A DNA stretch of 64,000 nucleotides from Xanthomarina gelatinilytica (GCF_000348685.1 NZ_ANLA01000004.1:1-64000), one strand, 5' to 3'. Shown: positions 37,201 through 46,139, counted from the first letter of the stretch. Notes: a model not told the origin generated them from the sequence alone. Numbers and translations: made by a program.

Positions 37201-39757
37201 AGTGACAAACCCTCACCAAATATCAGGCTTAACTGCTAATACCAATTACGATTTTTATGTTCAAGCAGATTGTGGTGCAACAGATGGACTTAGTGAATGG
37301 GCTGGAGCTGGATCTTTCTTTACAGGATATTGCGAATCAGTTCCTACAAGTAACGATGGTAACGGTGTTGGAAATGTACAAATTGTAACTACTGATTTCC
37401 CTAGCTTTGGAGATGTTACTTATGAAGACCATACAGCTACACCTGTAACGGCATTTGCTGGTATACTAACTAACGTTCAGATTACTTTTTTGACCGGAAT
37501 CACTTACAATACAAACATTTGGATAGATTTAAATGATAACTTCATTTTTGAACCTTCAGAACTTGTTTATTCTGGTGAATCAGCAAATGGCAACCCATCA
37601 ACACTTAACGCATCGTTTACAATGCCTGCATCTGCTCCAATTGGCCAACATATTATGAGAATAGGAACAGCTGATTTTGGACAATCCACTCCAGACCCTT
37701 GCTATTCTGGATCATGGGGTGTTACTTTGGATTTCACATTAGATATTCAACAATTAACATGTACCCTACCTGAAGCAACATTTACAATGACTGAAGATTG
37801 TGACAACTCTCAAGTATTTGTAGAAGTTGATGTAACAAGTGTTGGAGATGCAACCACTTTACTAATATCAAATAATGTTGACCCTAACCTTAATCAGCAA
37901 ATTAGTAGTGTAGGTACTTATAACATTGGACCTTTTGCATTAGATCAAAATATTACATTAAGTTTAATAAATGAGCAAAACACCGATTGTACGATTATTA
38001 GTCCAACTTTCACATCGTCTTGCCCAACTTTCTGTCTAGATGCACTACCTATATGCGCTGGATTAACATATCCAAGTGTAGTTGGAGATCAAGAAGCACC
38101 AGATTATCTGGATTATGGATGTTTATTTACACAACCTGATCCGCAATGGAACACTATTTTATTCGATCTTCCAGGAGATTACCAGTTTTCTCTAGATCAA
38201 GTAGACACTAATGGTAACCCAATTGATATTGACTTCATTGTTTGGGGACCATTCAATAGCCAAGATGGCGCTTGTTTCCAATTATTACCAGAAAATGAAG
38301 CAGATTGTAGTTATTCTCCAACAGCATCAGAAACTGTGACCCTAAATAACGTTCAGGCAGGCGACATTTTTATTATTTTAATTACAAATTACTCGCAACT
38401 GGCAGGAACATACACTTTTAGCCAAGATAGTGGGCCAACTGGTGGTACTAACTGTGAGGTTGTTTGTGATGTTGTAATAGAAGAAGTTGGTGGAATAGAT
38501 GTCACTGCTCCTGATACTATAGATTTTTGTGGAGAAACTAATGTTACCATCATTGCAGACTCACCATATGCAGATGAATATGACTGGTACATGAATGGAT
38601 TCTACCAAACTACCACTTCCGTTCCTTCGTTTCAAGCAACGGAGTCTGGTCAATATTTCGTGGTAGCTCGTGGTGATGTCTGTGATGGTGACTCACAATC
38701 TGAAGTCATAACCATTAATCTATTTAATGATACAGGATTTGCTGTACAACCTAATGATATGGTCGTGTGTGATGATGACGGATTTGCTGAATTCGACTTA
38801 GAATCTCAAACCGCAATTATCCTTAACGGAGAATTGAGCACAGATTACTCGGTAACTTATTATGCATCACAAGCTGAAGCTGACGCTGGAGATACATCAA
38901 CAGCTCTTAGTTCTCCATATACAAATGTCACAAACCCACAAATAATATACGTAAGGGTTGAAGATATTGATGCAGTTGGACTAGGAACAACATGTTATAG
39001 CACTTTCCAATTTATGATTTCTGCAGATTTAAATGATGATCCGTCATTTACATTAACAGCAACCTGTACAGGGGCTATAGCCTATATAGAAGGAGATACT
39101 GGAGGAACATTTACTTTCAATGCTACAGATGGTGCCGTCATTGATCCTGTTACAGGTGAGATTACCAATGGTGTTCCTGGAACAGAATATACAGTAGAAT
39201 ATACAACTGCTGGAATTTGTCCTATGACACTGGCACAAACAGTTACAGTTCCTGATGAAGAGGATGCCACTTTTACAGCAACATCTACTTGTGATGGAGC
39301 GACTATAAAAATTGTTTCTGAAGTGTATGGCGATGCAGATGGTACTTTTGCATTGAACCCTATACCAACAGATGGAGCTACCATTGATGCAGTAACTGGA
39401 GAGGTTACAAATGTTACTTCTGGTACAACATACACTATTGAATATACTACATCTGGTCCTTGTCCAGTAAGCAGTATAGAGACAGTTACTACAGATCCTT
39501 GCGTCATTCAACAAGTTATTACCCCTAATAAAGACGGTAAAAACGACACATTTGACTTATCTGGCTATCAAGTTAGTAGCCTAGAAATCTTTAATAGAAA
39601 TGGTATTAAGGTTTACAGTAAATCTAATTATTCTAACGAATTTGAAGGAATATCTGATAATGGAGATGAATTACCAACTGGAACGTATTTCTATGTCATG
39701 AAATACGAAGGCAATGAAGTAAAATCAGCTTGGTTATATATTAATAGAGAAAAGTAA
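34226..39757 (+). CDS. Giant type IX-secreted adhesin with type B sorting domain
   Basis: This 1843-aa surface protein has a signal peptide (ISIAFLTSFSVFSQ). Four fibronectin type III domains lie at residues about 153-243, 414-505, 683-772 and 943-1032; the first three share the unit PAGTTPTGTPTE.GVSNPH. Jelly-roll (MAM-like) domains lie between them, and a GEVED-type domain follows (about 1035-1172). Further Ig-like units and two related repeats (near 1610 and 1690) lead to the C-terminal domain, VITPNKDGKNDTFDLSG... to the end, the gliding-motility-associated type B signal for type IX secretion. It is followed by a PorP/SprF gene 23 bp downstream, the usual partner of type B substrates. I infer an adhesin or matrix protein on the cell surface. 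Confidence 0.9.
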   Translation: MKKITSLLCISIAFLTSFSVFSQFSFPIDAGPYAVASGTPVTVNVNDAGNTGGVTAGLYDSFTITADWISTNNAWSSEADLTVITSAGSVLIDPATAGGGSSGNSTTLTFEGSFTSVYDPSVDGLLDIVMNQSYGGSSADWSNIEVTLHLQPTCPVPTNIMVDMATNVSATLSWNPGGAETLWNIEVVPAGTAPTGTPTETGVSNPHTVSGLTQATDYDFYIQADCGATDGVSTWVGPIAFTTACDIFSAPFVETFAATSTPNCWTETGDEAWLYNTNGDYDAGNAGDNTFGGGTNYAWIDGSGTGNTISTLTSPLVDVSTLASPALFFSVFSENSDDNTYNTITAEFNDGTAWYNVYTLQGASGGWSNIVIDLSTYSISGAVQVRFTINTNSTGSAFYNDILLDDVGFDEAPTCYTPISPAVTVLSATTAQLSWTAAGSETLWNIEIVPAGTTPTGTPTETGVSNPHIASGLTAVTDYQYYVQADCGTNGVSAWAGPISFTTLCDVYVPDYLEDFTVIPADCWDEADAGDPTSGPQNLGAGSWVADGYLNNGTTGAYKINLYAASKSDWILSPQIDLTGVPFQVEFDFAVLNWNSTTVAGSLGSDDQVQFLISTDNGVTWTAMVTWDNSSVFTATGSHYVFDLTAYSGSVVQFAVWATEGTVDDSQDIDVFFDNLWVRSIPTCPEPSQLSATNETPNSAELSWIQSGSTALWNIEVVPAGTTPTGTPTESGVSNPHTVSGLTAATDYDFYVQADCGNNGTSIWSGPFTFTTACDIFVAPFVEPFDDSSTPNCWTESGDEDWIYSTGADYDAADAGDNTVGGGTNYAWIDGSGTANTVSTLTTPLIDVSPLNSPALFFSIFSENSDDGSYNTIEVEFNDGAAWSNVYTLQGSSGGWNDLVIDLSTYNITGPVQARFTISTNSPGTVYYNDILVDDVGFKEAPTCFKPINLNATVLSYTSVELSWTASGPETSWNIEYGPAGFALGTGTTVTGVTNPHQISGLTANTNYDFYVQADCGATDGLSEWAGAGSFFTGYCESVPTSNDGNGVGNVQIVTTDFPSFGDVTYEDHTATPVTAFAGILTNVQITFLTGITYNTNIWIDLNDNFIFEPSELVYSGESANGNPSTLNASFTMPASAPIGQHIMRIGTADFGQSTPDPCYSGSWGVTLDFTLDIQQLTCTLPEATFTMTEDCDNSQVFVEVDVTSVGDATTLLISNNVDPNLNQQISSVGTYNIGPFALDQNITLSLINEQNTDCTIISPTFTSSCPTFCLDALPICAGLTYPSVVGDQEAPDYLDYGCLFTQPDPQWNTILFDLPGDYQFSLDQVDTNGNPIDIDFIVWGPFNSQDGACFQLLPENEADCSYSPTASETVTLNNVQAGDIFIILITNYSQLAGTYTFSQDSGPTGGTNCEVVCDVVIEEVGGIDVTAPDTIDFCGETNVTIIADSPYADEYDWYMNGFYQTTTSVPSFQATESGQYFVVARGDVCDGDSQSEVITINLFNDTGFAVQPNDMVVCDDDGFAEFDLESQTAIILNGELSTDYSVTYYASQAEADAGDTSTALSSPYTNVTNPQIIYVRVEDIDAVGLGTTCYSTFQFMISADLNDDPSFTLTATCTGAIAYIEGDTGGTFTFNATDGAVIDPVTGEITNGVPGTEYTVEYTTAGICPMTLAQTVTVPDEEDATFTATSTCDGATIKIVSEVYGDADGTFALNPIPTDGATIDAVTGEVTNVTSGTTYTIEYTTSGPCPVSSIETVTTDPCVIQQVITPNKDGKNDTFDLSGYQVSSLEIFNRNGIKVYSKSNYSNEFEGISDNGDELPTGTYFYVMKYEGNEVKSAWLYINREK

Positions 39758-39780
39758 ACTAACACAACCAAATTTTAATA

Positions 39781-40689
39781 ATGAAAAAAATATATATCAT
39801 TCTCGTATTCTTGTTTGCATTACAAATGCAGGCACAACAAGACCCTCAATACACACAGTATATGTATAATATGAACGTTGTAAACCCAGCTTATGCTGGG
39901 TCCTACGACGGAGTAGCCATTGGGCTTTTATACAGAAGCCAATGGGTTGGTTTAGACGGCTCACCAAACACAGGCACTTTTAACGTGAGTGCACCTGTAG
40001 GTAAAAGAGTTGGTATTGGACTATCATTTATTACAGACGAAATAGGCCCTGTAAAAGAGAACAACGTTTATGCTGATTTCTCGTATACCTTGCCTTTGGG
40101 TGGTGAGCATAAATTAGCCTTTGGTATTAAAGCTGGTGCTACTTTCCACGATATTGGATTAACTGGATTGGATGTTATTGACGCAGACGACCCATTTTTA
40201 CAAAGCGATGTTAACGAAGTAACCCCTAATATTGGTGCTGGTGTCTATTTATACCAACCTAACAAGTACTACGTATCTGTTTCCATGCCCAACATGTTAA
40301 ACTCGGTACATTTAGATGCCAATGGTTATAAAATTGGTTCAGAAACGCAACACCTCTTTGCAGCTGCAGGTTATGTGTTCAGTTTGTCTGAAAATTTTAA
40401 ATTAAAACCACATACTATGTTCAAAATGGCTTTTGATGCGCCTGTTAGTTTTGACATCAATGCCAATGTGTTTATGTACGATTTAGTTGAGGTAGGTGTT
40501 GGATATCGTTTAGAAGACTCTTTTAGTGCCATGGTAAATTTCTTAATTACACCTAACCTAAGAGTTGGTTATGCTTACGATAGTGTTGTTTCAGACTTAG
40601 ATATAGCTACTTCTGCATCACATGAGGTTTTTATCAATTTCGATATTCCTCTGTTAAAGAAAGTTTCACGTTCACCTCGTTATTTCTAA
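39781..40689 (+). CDS. PorP/SprF family type IX secretion membrane protein
   Basis: This 302-aa outer-membrane beta-barrel belongs to the PorP/SprF family. It has a signal peptide (IILVFLFALQMQAQ) and the family start QDPQYTQYMYNMNVVNPAYAG near residues 20-40. In F. johnsoniae, SprF is needed to place the type B adhesin SprB on the surface, and a paralogue often follows each large type B substrate gene. This one probably serves the adhesin immediately upstream. It is 18 bp before the next gene. Confidence 0.95.
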   Translation: MKKIYIILVFLFALQMQAQQDPQYTQYMYNMNVVNPAYAGSYDGVAIGLLYRSQWVGLDGSPNTGTFNVSAPVGKRVGIGLSFITDEIGPVKENNVYADFSYTLPLGGEHKLAFGIKAGATFHDIGLTGLDVIDADDPFLQSDVNEVTPNIGAGVYLYQPNKYYVSVSMPNMLNSVHLDANGYKIGSETQHLFAAAGYVFSLSENFKLKPHTMFKMAFDAPVSFDINANVFMYDLVEVGVGYRLEDSFSAMVNFLITPNLRVGYAYDSVVSDLDIATSASHEVFINFDIPLLKKVSRSPRYF

Positions 40690-40707
40690 TTACTTAAGCT
40701 AAACATT

Positions 40708-42603
40708 ATGAAAAAATTAAACATATTTTTTACACTTATATTAATGAGTAGTTTAAGTTTAACTGCTCAAAACAAAGACACACAAAATGCCGATAAGCAT
40801 TTTAATAAATTTGAATTTGTAGAGGCCATTGAAGCTTACAACAAACTGGTTGAAGATGGCAAAGGAGATGCTTATGTTTATGCCCAATTGGCTGAAGCCA
40901 ATTATAACATCTTCAGTACCCAAGAAGCTGAACGCTGGTATGCAAAAGCATTGGAATCTGATCAAGATCCAGAAATGATGTACAAATACTCGCAAATGCT
41001 AAAAGCAAATGGAAAATATGATGAATCCAATAAATGGATGAAGAAATTTGCTGATGCTAAACCTAAAGACGACAGAGCCAAAGCTTTTAAAGCAAATCCA
41101 GATTATATTCCAGGGATTTTGGAAGGAGAAAAACTATATGATATCAAATCTCTTGAGTTCAATTCAGAATATACAGATTTTGGAGGAACTGTTAAAGATG
41201 GAAATCTTTATTTCTCTTCAGCCAGAAATCAATCCAGAAGAGATTATGGATGGAACGAAGAGCCTTTCTTAGACATTTATCGTGTAGCTGTTGGTGGCGA
41301 TGCTGAAGGTATAGAAGCTCAAGCTGTATCTGGTATTAACACCAGATACCATGAAGGCTTGGTTTCTTTTAGTCCAGATGGAAATACCATGTACTTTTCA
41401 AGGGAAAGTTTTGCTGAAGGAGATTTTGAAAAAAATAAAGAAGCAAAAACCAAAAAAAGTTTGCTATATTTATTTAAAGCCACAAAAGATGGAGAGTCTT
41501 GGGTAAATGTGCAACCATTATCCATAAACAACAAAGAATATTCTGTTAAAAACCCTTCTGTAAGCAAAGATGGAAAAACCTTATATTTTGCATCTGATAT
41601 GCCTGGAGGTTTTGGATTGTTTGACATCTACAAAGTAGCCATTAACGACAATGGTACTTTGGGTCAACCTGAAAACTTAGGAAATAAAATAAATACAGAA
41701 GGACAAGAAATGTTCCCTTTTATTAGCGATAAAGGTATTCTATATTTCTCATCCAATGGACATTTAGGCTTAGGAGGTTTAGATGTGTTCCATACAACGG
41801 AATCTGGAAACGTAGTAAACGCTGGAGTACCTGTAAACAGTAACTCAGACGATTTAGCATTTACCATTAATGAAGAAACTGGCGAAGGTTATGTGTCTTC
41901 AAACCGTCCAGGAGGAAAAGGCAGCGATGATATTTATGGTCTTAAACGTATTGAACCATGTATCGTAAATGTTGTAACTACTGTTGTAGACAATAAAACA
42001 AACAATCCTTTGGCTGGAGTTGCCGTGACCATTAAAGATGCCAATGGTCGTGTAGTAGCTACTGAAACATCCAATGAAGATGGACAGGTTAATTACAAGG
42101 TTTCTTGCGATAAAACCTTGGAGATTTCAGGCGTTTTAAAAGACTATCTGGCAAACTCGGTAACTTACTCCGGAAGCAAAGAGAAACAAGCTTTAGTGCA
42201 GCTTAATTTAGATCCGATTGAGGTGATAATAGTTAAAGACAAAGTGGTTTTAAATCCAATCTACTTTGAATTTGACAAATCCAACATAACGGAACAAGGA
42301 GCTTTTGAATTGGATAAATTGGTGGCTGTTATGTCCAAATACCCAGACATGGTAATTATAGCAGAATCCCATACAGATAGCAGAGGTCCAGCAAGCTACA
42401 ACGAAAGGCTTTCTGACAGACGTGCAAAATCTACCGTTCAATACGTAATTTCAAAAGGTATTGATGCCAGCAGAATATCTGGTATAGGTAAAGGTGAAAA
42501 AGAGCCAAAAATAGATTGTGGTTCTGGATGTACCGAAGAACAATATCAAACAAACAGACGTTCTGAGTTTATTATTGTTAGTGGTGGTCCTTCTCAAAAT
42601 TAG
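40708..42603 (+). CDS. OmpA-family protein with TPR, PD40 and CarboxypepD domains
   Basis: This 631-aa protein has a signal peptide ending in LSLTAQN, TPR-like repeats over residues 22-110, WD40-like PD40 strands over about 145-400 (for example LVSFSPDGNTMYFS and PSVSKDGKTLYFAS), a carboxypeptidase-regulatory-like domain near 430-490, and a C-terminal OmpA domain (ESHTDSRGPASYNERLS near residue 553). This domain set is the standard third gene of flavobacterial adhesin-SprF cassettes and probably holds the outer-membrane complex to peptidoglycan. A bidirectional terminator follows. Confidence 0.93.
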   Translation: MKKLNIFFTLILMSSLSLTAQNKDTQNADKHFNKFEFVEAIEAYNKLVEDGKGDAYVYAQLAEANYNIFSTQEAERWYAKALESDQDPEMMYKYSQMLKANGKYDESNKWMKKFADAKPKDDRAKAFKANPDYIPGILEGEKLYDIKSLEFNSEYTDFGGTVKDGNLYFSSARNQSRRDYGWNEEPFLDIYRVAVGGDAEGIEAQAVSGINTRYHEGLVSFSPDGNTMYFSRESFAEGDFEKNKEAKTKKSLLYLFKATKDGESWVNVQPLSINNKEYSVKNPSVSKDGKTLYFASDMPGGFGLFDIYKVAINDNGTLGQPENLGNKINTEGQEMFPFISDKGILYFSSNGHLGLGGLDVFHTTESGNVVNAGVPVNSNSDDLAFTINEETGEGYVSSNRPGGKGSDDIYGLKRIEPCIVNVVTTVVDNKTNNPLAGVAVTIKDANGRVVATETSNEDGQVNYKVSCDKTLEISGVLKDYLANSVTYSGSKEKQALVQLNLDPIEVIIVKDKVVLNPIYFEFDKSNITEQGAFELDKLVAVMSKYPDMVIIAESHTDSRGPASYNERLSDRRAKSTVQYVISKGIDASRISGIGKGEKEPKIDCGSGCTEEQYQTNRRSEFIIVSGGPSQN

Positions 42604-42630
42604 ACAACTATTTAAATTAATAGCCTATAA

Positions 42631-42665
42631 AAAAAGCCTTGCTAAACTAATAGCAAGGCTTTTTT
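42631..42665. terminator. Bidirectional terminator
   Basis: The arms AAAAAGCCTTGCTA (42631-42644) and TAGCAAGGCTTTTT (42651-42664) are 14-bp perfect complements with a 6-nt loop and T-runs on both strands. It lies between two convergent genes and serves both. Confidence 0.92.
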
Positions 42666-42667
42666 AA

Positions 42668-44212
42668 TTATTTAATTTGATTACCATTTTTATCAAAAAA
42701 ATGATATTCTAAGTATGTGTAAGCATCTCTTGGTAAAACTTTAACCCATTTTTTATGTTCAAAAAACCATTTTGAACGAATAGATGGAAAGCCTTTTGTT
42801 AAAAAGGCTGCTATAAAAGGATGTGTGTTTAAGGTTATCTTTTTATAGTCTTTTTTAAATAATTGCTCCAAATCGTGAGTAATTTTCTGGATCAATACAA
42901 TTGGTGCTTCAACTTCTTCGCCATTAGAACCATTTGGGTTATCCTCTCTGGTTTTAATGTTCATTTCAGGTCTTACACGCTGTCTTGTTATTTGTATTAA
43001 CCCAAACTTACTTGGAGGCAAAATTTTGTGTTTAGCTCTATCGTGCTTCATTTCATCTCGTAAATGATTGAAGAGCTTTTTTCTGTTTTCAGCTTTGGTC
43101 ATATCAATAAAGTCCACCACAATGATCCCTCCCATATCCCGAAGGCTTAATTGTCTGGCAATTTCTGTAGCCGCAATTAAATTTACTTCTAAGGCAGTAT
43201 CTTCTTGAGATTTCTCTTTATTCGATCTATTACCACTGTTTACATCTATAACATGTAAAGCTTCTGTGTGTTCAATAATAACATAGGCACCTTTGGCCAT
43301 GGAAACAGTTTTTCCGAAAGAGGTTTTTATTTGTCTTTCAATACCAAACTTTTCAAAAATTGGAACATTAGATTGATACAACTTAACTATTGATTCTTTT
43401 TTTGGTGCAATTTCATGCACATAATCTTTAATTTGTATATAAAGCTCTTCATCATCAACATGTATGCTTGTAAAGGTGTCATTAAAAATATCGCGCAAAA
43501 TGGACGATGCTTTATTTAACTCTCCTAATACTTTACTTGGATGATGGGCTTTATGTAGCTTTTTACACATTGCGGTCCAACGACCTAACAAATTTTGTAA
43601 ATCTTTATCTAGTTCGGCTACTTTTTTGCCTTCTGCTACAGTTCGTACAATAATACCAAAGCCTTGTGGCGTTATGCTCTTTACAAGACGTTTCAATCGG
43701 TCTTTTTCTGCCTTGTTCTCTATTTTCTGTGAAATAGAAATTCTGTCGGAAAAAGGCACCAAAACAATATATCTTCCGGCAATAGAAAGCTCTGAGCTTA
43801 TTCTAGGGCCTTTGGTTGATATAGGTTCCTTGGCAATTTGCACTAATATAGACTGATTTGATTTTAAGACGTCGTTAATTTTACCGTCTTTATCAATATC
43901 TTTTTCAAATGGGAATTTGTTAAGATTAAAATCTTTTAGTTTACCTGTGCTTACACTTTTTGTGAATTTTAAAAGTGAAGGGAGTTTTGGTCCTAAATCA
44001 TGATAATGTAAAAAGGCATCCTTTTCGTAGCCTACATTTACAAAAGCAGCATTTAGCCCAGGAACAGCTTTTCTTACTTTGGCTATAAACACATCACCAA
44101 CAGAAAAGTTGTTACTTCCTTCATCCTTATGTAATTCAATTAGTTTTCCATCTTTTAATAAGGCAAAATCAACATGTTCTGAACCAGATCGAATAATTAA
44201 TTCTTTATCCAT
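42668..44212 (-). CDS. rng: Ribonuclease G (Rne/Rng family)
   Basis: RNase G/E cuts single-stranded RNA in rRNA maturation and mRNA turnover. The protein is 514 aa from the ATG at 44212 (MDKELIIRSG), the usual family start; the open frame extends 27 codons upstream through sequence with no family match. An S1 domain lies at residues about 38-120 (VGDVFIAKVRKAVPGLNAAFV). Catalytic aspartates are in HVIDVNSGNRS and IIVVDFIDM. It is preceded by an untranslated stretch of over 300 nt with three hairpins up to the next terminator, which may carry autoregulatory structure. Confidence 0.95.
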   Translation of the reverse strand: MDKELIIRSGSEHVDFALLKDGKLIELHKDEGSNNFSVGDVFIAKVRKAVPGLNAAFVNVGYEKDAFLHYHDLGPKLPSLLKFTKSVSTGKLKDFNLNKFPFEKDIDKDGKINDVLKSNQSILVQIAKEPISTKGPRISSELSIAGRYIVLVPFSDRISISQKIENKAEKDRLKRLVKSITPQGFGIIVRTVAEGKKVAELDKDLQNLLGRWTAMCKKLHKAHHPSKVLGELNKASSILRDIFNDTFTSIHVDDEELYIQIKDYVHEIAPKKESIVKLYQSNVPIFEKFGIERQIKTSFGKTVSMAKGAYVIIEHTEALHVIDVNSGNRSNKEKSQEDTALEVNLIAATEIARQLSLRDMGGIIVVDFIDMTKAENRKKLFNHLRDEMKHDRAKHKILPPSKFGLIQITRQRVRPEMNIKTREDNPNGSNGEEVEAPIVLIQKITHDLEQLFKKDYKKITLNTHPFIAAFLTKGFPSIRSKWFFEHKKWVKVLPRDAYTYLEYHFFDKNGNQIK

Positions 44213-44385
44213 TTTGTTAATTTTTATCCATACGCTTTGCTTAAAAGCATTGGTTAATAGTTGCCATTTCATAAAATAACAACTGCCAACCATGTACTTA
44301 AAAACAAATTATACAGATGGATGATACAATATTTTATATCTAAAACGTATAATTACAATTCTAGATATCATGATACAATTTACGC

Positions 44386-44471
44386 TTGGGACGATCCCAA
44401 ACAATAAATTGTAACATGTCACAGGATTTAAAAATCCGTGGAGTTTATTTTTTGTGCAAGGTTATGCACAA
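44386..44471. promoter_or_regulatory. Three hairpins in the rng upstream region
   Basis: In the 44294-44514 spacer I see TTGGGA-CGA-TCCCAA at 44386-44400, GGATTT-AA-AAATCC at 44424-44437, and TTGTGCA-6nt-TGCACAA at 44452-44471. None has a T-run typical of a terminator on the minus strand. They are in the likely leader of rng. RNase E in E. coli is regulated through leader hairpins, so an autoregulatory leader is possible, but this is inference. No gene is visible in the spacer. Confidence 0.4.
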
Positions 44472-44514
44472 TTTAAATAAAACTCATTTCAAAGAACGTT
44501 TGTGTTGTAAAACC

Positions 44515-44541
44515 AAAAAAGTAGTTATCTAACTACTTTTT
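44515..44541 (-). terminator. Rho-independent terminator of the 30-residue protein gene
   Basis: AAAAAAGTAGTTA and TAACTACTTTTT form a long stem with a very short loop, giving a T-run on the minus strand. It starts 5 bp after the stop codon of the small basic protein gene. Confidence 0.75.
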
Positions 44542-44545
44542 CGAC

Positions 44546-44638
44546 TTATTTTTTCTTTTTGTGACGATTAGCGCGTCTTCTTTTCTTACGCTTATGCGTT
44601 GCAACCTTGTGTCTTTTTCTTTTTTTACCACTTGGCAT
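44546..44638 (-). CDS. 30-residue basic protein, AURKAIP1/COX24 (mS38-like) family
   Basis: This frame encodes MPSGKKRKRHKVATHKRKK then RRRANRHKKKK, a 30-residue protein with about two thirds Lys, Arg and His. The sequence is one I recognise as the Bacteroidota AURKAIP1/COX24-domain protein, related to mitochondrial ribosomal protein mS38. It is probably a small-subunit ribosomal component. The gene sits 35 bp after HU on the same strand and is followed by its own terminator, which supports real expression despite the size. Confidence 0.85.
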   Translation of the reverse strand: MPSGKKRKRHKVATHKRKKRRRANRHKKKK

Positions 44639-44673
44639 AAGTTATGCTTTTTAAAAAATTAATATTATAGGTC

Positions 44674-44964
44674 TTATTTAACCTCTACGTTTGTTTTTAC
44701 TCCTTCTACAAATACTTTTGCAGGTTTAAATGCTGGGATGTTATGAGCAGGAATTTTAATAGTTGTGTTTTTTGATATATTTCTTCCAGTTTTTTCAGCT
44801 CTAGTTTTAACAATAAAACTACCAAAACCTCTTAAATACACATTATCTCCACTCTCTAAAGAAGTTTTTACTTCTTCCATAAATGTTTCAACAGTTGCTT
44901 GAACATCGCCTTTTTCAATTCCTAATTTTTCAGAAATTTTCGTTACTAAATCAGCTTTAGTCAT
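44674..44964 (-). CDS. HU family DNA-binding protein
   Basis: This 96-aa nucleoid protein bends and wraps DNA. The start MTKADLVTKISEKLG, the dimerisation helices, and the arm GFGSFIVKTRAEKTGRN and IPAFKPAKVFVEGV (residues 46-90) match HU. A promoter with TATATTTG lies about 42 bp upstream. The gene for the 30-residue basic protein follows and may be cotranscribed. Confidence 0.96.
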   Translation of the reverse strand: MTKADLVTKISEKLGIEKGDVQATVETFMEEVKTSLESGDNVYLRGFGSFIVKTRAEKTGRNISKNTTIKIPAHNIPAFKPAKVFVEGVKTNVEVK

Positions 44965-45005
44965 TTTTAATCTATTTAAGTTACTATTAATTATTTAAAG
45001 GGATG

Positions 45006-45037
45006 CAAATATAGGAATTTAAAATTCAATATTTCAA
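45006..45037 (-). promoter_or_regulatory. Promoter of the HU gene
   Basis: On the minus strand, TTG (45037-45035), a 21-bp spacer and TATATTTG (45013-45006) match the Bacteroidota consensus TTG-N19-21-TAnnTTTG. Transcription would start about 35 bp before the HU ATG. Confidence 0.65.
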
Positions 45038-45098
45038 ACCTAATTCATTAAAATTTAAGATTATAAACCTTTATTTTTGTTGCCAATATACATTTTTA

Positions 45099-46139
45099 AT
45101 GACAATTACAAAAACTTTAACATCTTGGTACTCAATTCATAAACGCGATTTACCTTGGCGAAACACCACTAATCCATATTATATTTGGCTCTCTGAAATT
45201 ATTTTGCAGCAAACACAAATCAAGCAAGGACTCCCTTATTATGAAGCATTTGTAAATAATTATCCTACTGTTTTTCAACTTGCTAAGGCTAAAGAAAGTC
45301 AGGTTTTAAAATTATGGCAAGGTCTGGGTTATTATTCCAGGGCTAGAAACCTTCATGCAACTGCAAAATATGTGGCATATGAACTTCATGGAGAATTTCC
45401 AAAAAACTATAAAGGGCTTTTAAAACTAAAAGGTGTTGGTGATTATACGGCAAGCGCCATTGCTTCCATTTGCTTTAATGAAAATACCGCAGTGCTGGAT
45501 GGCAATGTGTATCGGTTTTTATCTAGATATTTTGGCATAAACACACCTATAAACACAACCAATGGGTTTAAAACTTTTAAAGCATTGGCTCAAGAAATTC
45601 TTGACAAAAACAATCCAGCAGAACACAATCAAGCCATTATGGACTTTGGTTCCAGGCAGTGCATGCCAACAAATCCAGATTGTACAGTATGTCCTTTTAA
45701 AGAGTCTTGTGTGGCATACAACAAATCGTTGGTGGCAGCATTACCTGTAAAACTAAAAGCCAAAAAGCCTGTGAAAAAATATTTCAATTTTTTGGTATTT
45801 ATATCAAGTTCTGGCCAAACCATTTTGGAAAAAAGAGAAGAAAAAGGCATCTGGAAAAATCTATACCAATTCCCTTTAATTGAAACCGAAAAAGCAACCC
45901 ATTTAAACGATTTTAAATCAAAATTAAAAACGTATCCTTTGCTCAATGGCGAAAATTATGAGCTAATATTATTTAATGACACAGATATTGTACATAAATT
46001 ATCCCATCAACATTTACACACTAAATTCTGGATTGTTAATTTAAATAAGCTACCAACTTCTGGGATTCCCATTAAAAACCTAAGAGATTATGCCGTTCCT
46101 GTTTTAATTGAGAAATTTATTGACGATTTTAATTTTTAA
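45099..46139 (+). CDS. mutY: A/G-specific adenine glycosylase MutY
   Basis: MutY removes adenine mispaired with 8-oxoguanine. The 346-aa protein has the catalytic Glu in LSEIILQQTQ (residue 30), the helix-hairpin-helix LKLKGVGDYTASAIA near residue 110, the catalytic Asp in AVLDGNVYRF, the four-cysteine [4Fe-4S] motif CMPTNPDCTVCPFKESC near residues 188-204, and a C-terminal Nudix-like domain. It begins the conserved mutY-ssb-gldE-gldD block. Confidence 0.97.
   Translation: MTITKTLTSWYSIHKRDLPWRNTTNPYYIWLSEIILQQTQIKQGLPYYEAFVNNYPTVFQLAKAKESQVLKLWQGLGYYSRARNLHATAKYVAYELHGEFPKNYKGLLKLKGVGDYTASAIASICFNENTAVLDGNVYRFLSRYFGINTPINTTNGFKTFKALAQEILDKNNPAEHNQAIMDFGSRQCMPTNPDCTVCPFKESCVAYNKSLVAALPVKLKAKKPVKKYFNFLVFISSSGQTILEKREEKGIWKNLYQFPLIETEKATHLNDFKSKLKTYPLLNGENYELILFNDTDIVHKLSHQHLHTKFWIVNLNKLPTSGIPIKNLRDYAVPVLIEKFIDDFNF

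Noticed and set aside
34740-37330. Possible CRISPR or tandem-repeat array
   Set aside because: The repeats are coding fibronectin units of about 90 residues, with unequal spacing and no short direct repeat with spacers.
39053-39514. Two long antisense frames (153 and 141 codons) within the adhesin gene
   Set aside because: They mirror the Thr-, Ser- and Gly-rich repeat coding of the adhesin; one is improbably Cys- and Ser-rich, the other Val- and Ser-rich.
44213-44293. Upstream extension of RNase G
   Set aside because: The family start MDKELIIRSG is at 44212 and the 27 upstream codons do not match RNase G.
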